Positions 24,950 to 27,772 of a DNA stretch of 27,772 nt are shown piece after piece (position 1 is the first letter of the stretch; every line of letters begins with the position of its first letter). Position numbers and translations under genes: made by a program. The notes below the pieces were generated by a model. The model saw nothing but the letters and a program-made list of their open reading frames with translations. It was not told the DNA's origin and did not search any database. The stretch is from positions 1 through 27,772 of the forward strand of contig DHGA01000002.1 in the NCBI GenBank assembly GCA_002402545.1, in the 5' to 3' direction. The DNA comes from Syntrophaceae bacterium UBA4810 (GTDB lineage Bacteria; Desulfobacterota; Syntrophia; Syntrophales; Smithellaceae).

Positions 24950-25435
24950 TCAGTCGGTGGGAGAATATACTTGCCTGATCTTATCAACGATTGATGTCGT
25001 TGATTTACCATTAATTTTAGGTATTAAGGTCAATTTCCCGCCCCATTTTTTGATTTCATCACGGCCTACCACCTTATCTTCCGCCCAATCCCCGCCTTTG
25101 ATGAGCACATCCGGTTTTAAGAGATTAATCAGCTCCAATGGTGTTGTTTCATCAAATATAGTCACGAAATCAATAAATTCAAGGGCGGCCATAATTTCCG
25201 CTCTGTCTTCCTGGGTCACCAGCGGTCTTTTCTCTCCCTTGATTTTTTTCACGGAAGTGTCGCTGTTTAGCGCTAAAACCAGTATATCAGCGGTTTTTTT
25301 AGCTTCTCTGAGATACCGGACATGCCCAACATGCAGAATATCGAAGCAGCCGTTGGTAAAGGCTATTTTTTTGCCTTGTTTCCTGAGAGGATCAAGCTCA
25401 TTTTTGAGAGTGTTTCTGTCCAGTATTTTATTCAT
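24950..25435 (-). CDS. rfaE2: D-glycero-beta-D-manno-heptose 1-phosphate adenylyltransferase
   Basis: A standalone 161-residue nucleotidyltransferase equal to the C-terminal domain of HldE. It makes ADP-heptose for the LPS core. Motifs: TNGCFDILHVGHVRYLREAKK with the HxGH nucleotide-binding site at about 35-38, KRPLVTQEDRAEIMAALEF, and LIKGGDWAEDKVVG. The kinase half (rfaE1) is not in this window. It lies 12 bases after comF with a good ggcggag site, in the rsfS-comF-rfaE2 series. Confidence 0.94.
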   Translation of the reverse strand: MNKILDRNTLKNELDPLRKQGKKIAFTNGCFDILHVGHVRYLREAKKTADILVLALNSDTSVKKIKGEKRPLVTQEDRAEIMAALEFIDFVTIFDETTPLELINLLKPDVLIKGGDWAEDKVVGRDEIKKWGGKLTLIPKINGKSTTSIVDKIRQVYSPTD

Positions 25436-25447
25436 AGCAATCTCCGC

Positions 25448-26176
25448 CTAAAGCACTCTGGCTAATGTTAATACGGCAATATCTTTCGCGCCCGCTTTGC
25501 GCAGAGTTTTTGCGCATTCATTCAGCGTTGCGCCCGTGGTATAAACATCATCAAGAAGGATAATATTTTTATCTTGAACGTCTTTAGCTCGGGTCACCTC
25601 AAACGCGCCTTTAATATTCTTTTCGCGTTCTTTCTTGTGCAGGCCAGTTTGTGTTAAAGTAGATTTAGTGCGTTTTAGCAAGAAATAATTTAAAGGGATT
25701 TGCCATTTTTTTTTCAGAGCCTGCGCGAGAATAACGGATTGATTGAATCCGCGCTGCCGCAGTTTTTTGATATGCAGAGGCACGGGGACGATCAGGGAAT
25801 AATTACGGTAATCAAAGTCAGGGAATTGAAAATCAGCCATAAAAGAAGCCAGAATAGAGCCGACAGATAAATCACGTCCGTATTTGAACTTGCGAATGGC
25901 TTCCAGAATCACTTTTTCATAAGCGGCCACCGCGCGCGATATGGAAAAATATGGTCTTTGCTCCAGGCAATGTCCGCAAAGGTGATTGCCCGCCGGACTG
26001 TCCAAAAAAGCTATGCCGCAGACCGGACAGATGTTTTCGTTTAAATATTTGATTTGTTGGTGGCAATTGCCGCAAAAATATTTTTCTTTTTCGGGCTGCA
26101 GAATATTCGAACAGCCCAGGCACGCTGGAGGGTAGATGACATCGGCGATATTTTCAAATACGCTTTGCCAACTCAA
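25448..26176 (-). CDS. comF: ComF family phosphoribosyltransferase-like protein
   Basis: A 242-residue ComF-family protein. An N-terminal zinc-ribbon-like region holds four CxxC-type pairs (CLGCSN, CGNCHQ, CPVCGI, CGHCLE). The phosphoribosyltransferase domain ends in IILLDDVYTTGATLNECAKTLR (about 206-227), the PRPP-binding loop. ComF proteins are needed for DNA uptake in transformable bacteria, but orthologues occur widely in non-competent species. The start is TTG, overlapping the rsfS stop by four bases (TTGA), with aaggat as ribosome-binding site inside rsfS. Confidence 0.93.
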   Translation of the reverse strand: MSWQSVFENIADVIYPPACLGCSNILQPEKEKYFCGNCHQQIKYLNENICPVCGIAFLDSPAGNHLCGHCLEQRPYFSISRAVAAYEKVILEAIRKFKYGRDLSVGSILASFMADFQFPDFDYRNYSLIVPVPLHIKKLRQRGFNQSVILAQALKKKWQIPLNYFLLKRTKSTLTQTGLHKKEREKNIKGAFEVTRAKDVQDKNIILLDDVYTTGATLNECAKTLRKAGAKDIAVLTLARVL

Positions 26177-26568
26177 GACATATCCTTGTTTAGTCGTTTT
26201 ACTTCCGTTTTATTTTCGTCAACGCGCATTTTCGGCGCGTCCCACAGATTTTCAACATCGTAAAAAGAGCGGATATTTTCCTGAAATATGGATATTACCA
26301 CGTCGTCGTAATCCAGCAAAACCCACTGCGCGTTATTTTCACCTTCCACGCCCAGAGGCCTGATGCCCGCTTTTTTCAGATATTCCTGAATAGCGGAAGA
26401 AATCGCCTGCACCTGACGGTCGCTCGCGCCGGAACAGATCAGCATGTAGTCAGTGAAGCTGGAAATTTTTTTTACGTTTAAAACAATGATGTCTTTGGCT
26501 TTTTTCTGCAGGGTCGCGTTGATGCACAAGAGTAAGCGCTTGCGTGTTTCGTCTTTGTTTGCCGCCAA
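26173..26568 (-). CDS. rsfS: Ribosomal silencing factor RsfS
   Basis: RsfS binds protein L14 (uL14) on the 50S subunit and blocks subunit joining under low nutrients. The 131-residue protein has family hallmarks: KKAKDIIVLNVKKISSFTDYMLICSGASDRQVQAISSAI (about 18-56), EGENNAQWVLLDYDDVVISIF, and FYDVENLWDAP. The start is TTG with an aaggag site. The tail shares four bases with comF. Confidence 0.95.
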   Translation of the reverse strand: MAANKDETRKRLLLCINATLQKKAKDIIVLNVKKISSFTDYMLICSGASDRQVQAISSAIQEYLKKAGIRPLGVEGENNAQWVLLDYDDVVISIFQENIRSFYDVENLWDAPKMRVDENKTEVKRLNKDMS

Positions 26569-26590
26569 ATAAAACTCCTTATTAAGGTAT

Positions 26591-26607
26591 TTAGGCTGAA
26601 CGCCTAA
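26591..26607. promoter_or_regulatory. Short palindrome in the rsfS leader
   Basis: TTAGGC and GCCTAA form a perfect 6-bp inverted repeat around TGAAC, 23 bases before the rsfS start in the 182-base divergent gap. It may be an operator or an mRNA hairpin. No clear promoter for either gene could be assigned in the rest of the gap. Confidence 0.35.
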
Positions 26608-26750
26608 GTCTATAGTGTTCTCTTAACCTATTTTTTTTATGCTTACCACAGAAAAATGATGAACAAAATGTCTTTGTAGTCATTTGCTGGTTGTGAAAAT
26701 ATTTTTGCCATGATAAACAAAACAATCTTCATTATCAAAAGGATTTAGGC

Positions 26751-27542
26751 ATGCAGGACGTTATCAGCAAGGTTCAGGTACACATTCCTTATCATTTTCT
26801 GCCTCAATATCAGGTGGACATAATCGAGAATAAACTCAATCCGGAAATCTATTTCAGCCAATACGCGCTCAAAGATATGGATATGGAAAAATGCAGGGAG
26901 ACGGCAAGGCTCATCAGAAATTCCGGTCTCAAGGTTACTTTTCACGCGCCTTTTATGGATTTGCGCCCCGGCGCGCTTGATGACAAAATTCGACGCGTCA
27001 GCGTGGACAGAATGAAACAGGCGATTGAGCTGGCGCAGTATTTTCAGCCGCTGCGCATTGTATGCCACCCCATGTTTGACGACCGCTATTACGTGGATTG
27101 TGACGATTTATGGCTGGAGGCTTCCGTTAAGTCGTGGACGGAACTGATTGACCTGGCCAAAGCGCATAACACGATTTTATCGCTGGAAAATGTGTACGAT
27201 AAGGAGCCGCGTCTTTTGCGCCGCCTTTTTGAAGCACTGGCATCGGATTCCGTCTGTTTTTGTCTGGATACCGGCCATTTCAACGCTTTTTCCTACACGC
27301 CGCTCAAAATTTGGCTAAAAGAGTTGGGAAAATATCTGGGACAGCTGCACTTGCATGACAATTTCGGCGAAAGAGACGAACATCTGGCGGTGGGCATGGG
27401 CACTTTTCCTTTTGAGGAGCTTTTTGCCTGGCTGCGCAAAAATAAAAAAAAGCCTGTGTTTACACTCGAAGCGCACGATCAGAAAGAACTCTGGAAATCA
27501 ATCGGCGACATCAAAAAAGAGGGCTATCTGGATTTTATTTAA
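26751..27542 (+). CDS. Sugar phosphate isomerase/epimerase-like TIM-barrel protein
   Basis: A 263-residue xylose-isomerase-like TIM barrel (AP endonuclease 2/sugar isomerase superfamily). Metal-site type motifs are visible: FHAPFMDLRPG at about 64-74, CHPMFDD, LENVYD, CLDTGHFNAF near 181-190, and LHLHDNFGERDEH with a following GMGTFPF near 210-230. Members range from sugar isomerases to endonuclease IV. The DTGH and HLHD motifs fit the isomerase-like group, but the substrate cannot be read. An aaagga site precedes the ATG. An ABC permease gene follows 39 bases later. Confidence 0.88.
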   Translation: MQDVISKVQVHIPYHFLPQYQVDIIENKLNPEIYFSQYALKDMDMEKCRETARLIRNSGLKVTFHAPFMDLRPGALDDKIRRVSVDRMKQAIELAQYFQPLRIVCHPMFDDRYYVDCDDLWLEASVKSWTELIDLAKAHNTILSLENVYDKEPRLLRRLFEALASDSVCFCLDTGHFNAFSYTPLKIWLKELGKYLGQLHLHDNFGERDEHLAVGMGTFPFEELFAWLRKNKKKPVFTLEAHDQKELWKSIGDIKKEGYLDFI

Positions 27543-27581
27543 GCGGCATGCTTGGTCGGGATAATAGTAGGGGAGTGGCAA

Positions 27582-27772
27582 TTGCTTAAATACATCATCA
27601 AAAGATTGATTTTCATGATTCCGCTTTTGCTGGGCATCACCGTCATTTGTTTCGGCGTGATGCGTTTGGCGCCCGGCTCTCCCACCGATTTGCAGACGCA
27701 GATGAATCCCAAAGCTTCCGTGGAAATGCAGGAGAGATTAAAAGCCCTGTATGAACTCGATAAGCCGCTGCA
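27582..27772 (+). CDS. DppB/OppB-type ABC transporter permease, 5' part
   Basis: The first 63 codons of a permease cut by the window end. The start is TTG with a GGGGAG site 7 bases upstream. The N-terminus (LKYIIKRLIFMIPLLLGIT, then FGVMRLAPGSPTD) and a following helix ending in LYELDKPL are characteristic of the inner-membrane permease DppB/OppB of peptide or nickel importers. The other transporter parts probably follow outside the window. Confidence 0.85.
   Translation, partial: MLKYIIKRLIFMIPLLLGITVICFGVMRLAPGSPTDLQTQMNPKASVEMQERLKALYELDKPL

Noticed and set aside
24957..25451. 164-codon open frame antisense to rfaE2
   Set aside because: It mirrors rfaE2 almost exactly, has no plausible domain, and results from codon bias on the opposite strand.

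Overview
The window looks like a chromosomal segment of a Gram-negative, roughly 40% GC bacterium of the former Deltaproteobacteria. Outer-membrane genes (lpxC, the standalone heptose adenylyltransferase, several lipoproteins), the yebC-ruvCAB block, a DUF4390-ntrY-ntrX block, a DUF3568 lipoprotein and QueH together point that way. A Syntrophus/Smithella-like anaerobe is my best guess, but this is inferred from gene content only.

Layout. 1-490: the 3' end of a 23S rRNA gene, a 5S gene and a strong intrinsic terminator. 490-2575: an AT-rich accessory block with three orphan envelope-type genes (an ankyrin-repeat lipoprotein and two small membrane proteins). Each is followed by a copy of the same short imperfect stem-loop repeat, which resembles degenerate integron attC sites. 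2576-4053: a PhzF-family gene and, convergent to it, a YjbQ-family gene. 4199-7677 (+): yebC, ruvC, ruvA, ruvB and queH (recombination and tRNA modification). 7844-13199 (+): lpxC, a DUF4390 exported protein, the NtrY-type sensor kinase and the sigma-54 activator NtrX. A -24/-12 type sequence sits just upstream of lpxC, suggesting that lipid A synthesis here is under sigma-54 control.

13200-21007 (-): a set of housekeeping genes read leftwards: fmt, an acyltransferase, rsmB, an MBL-fold hydrolase, purC, a small helical protein coupled to dnaJ, a DUF3568 lipoprotein and a flippase-like membrane protein. 21168-21973 (+): a small lipoprotein and a TspO/MBR protein, lying between priA and fmt on the opposite strand. 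21978-26568 (-): priA, dksA, rfaE2, comF and rsfS. 26751-27772 (+): a TIM-barrel sugar isomerase/epimerase-like protein and the start of a DppB/OppB-type ABC permease cut by the window edge.

Most of the window is ordinary core genome. The places most worth a second look are the repeat-punctuated orphan genes at 490-2420 and the candidate sigma-54 promoter at lpxC beside ntrYX. No CRISPR array, insertion sequence, integrase gene, phage gene or tRNA gene was seen. No gene-free stretch exceeds about 215 bases.
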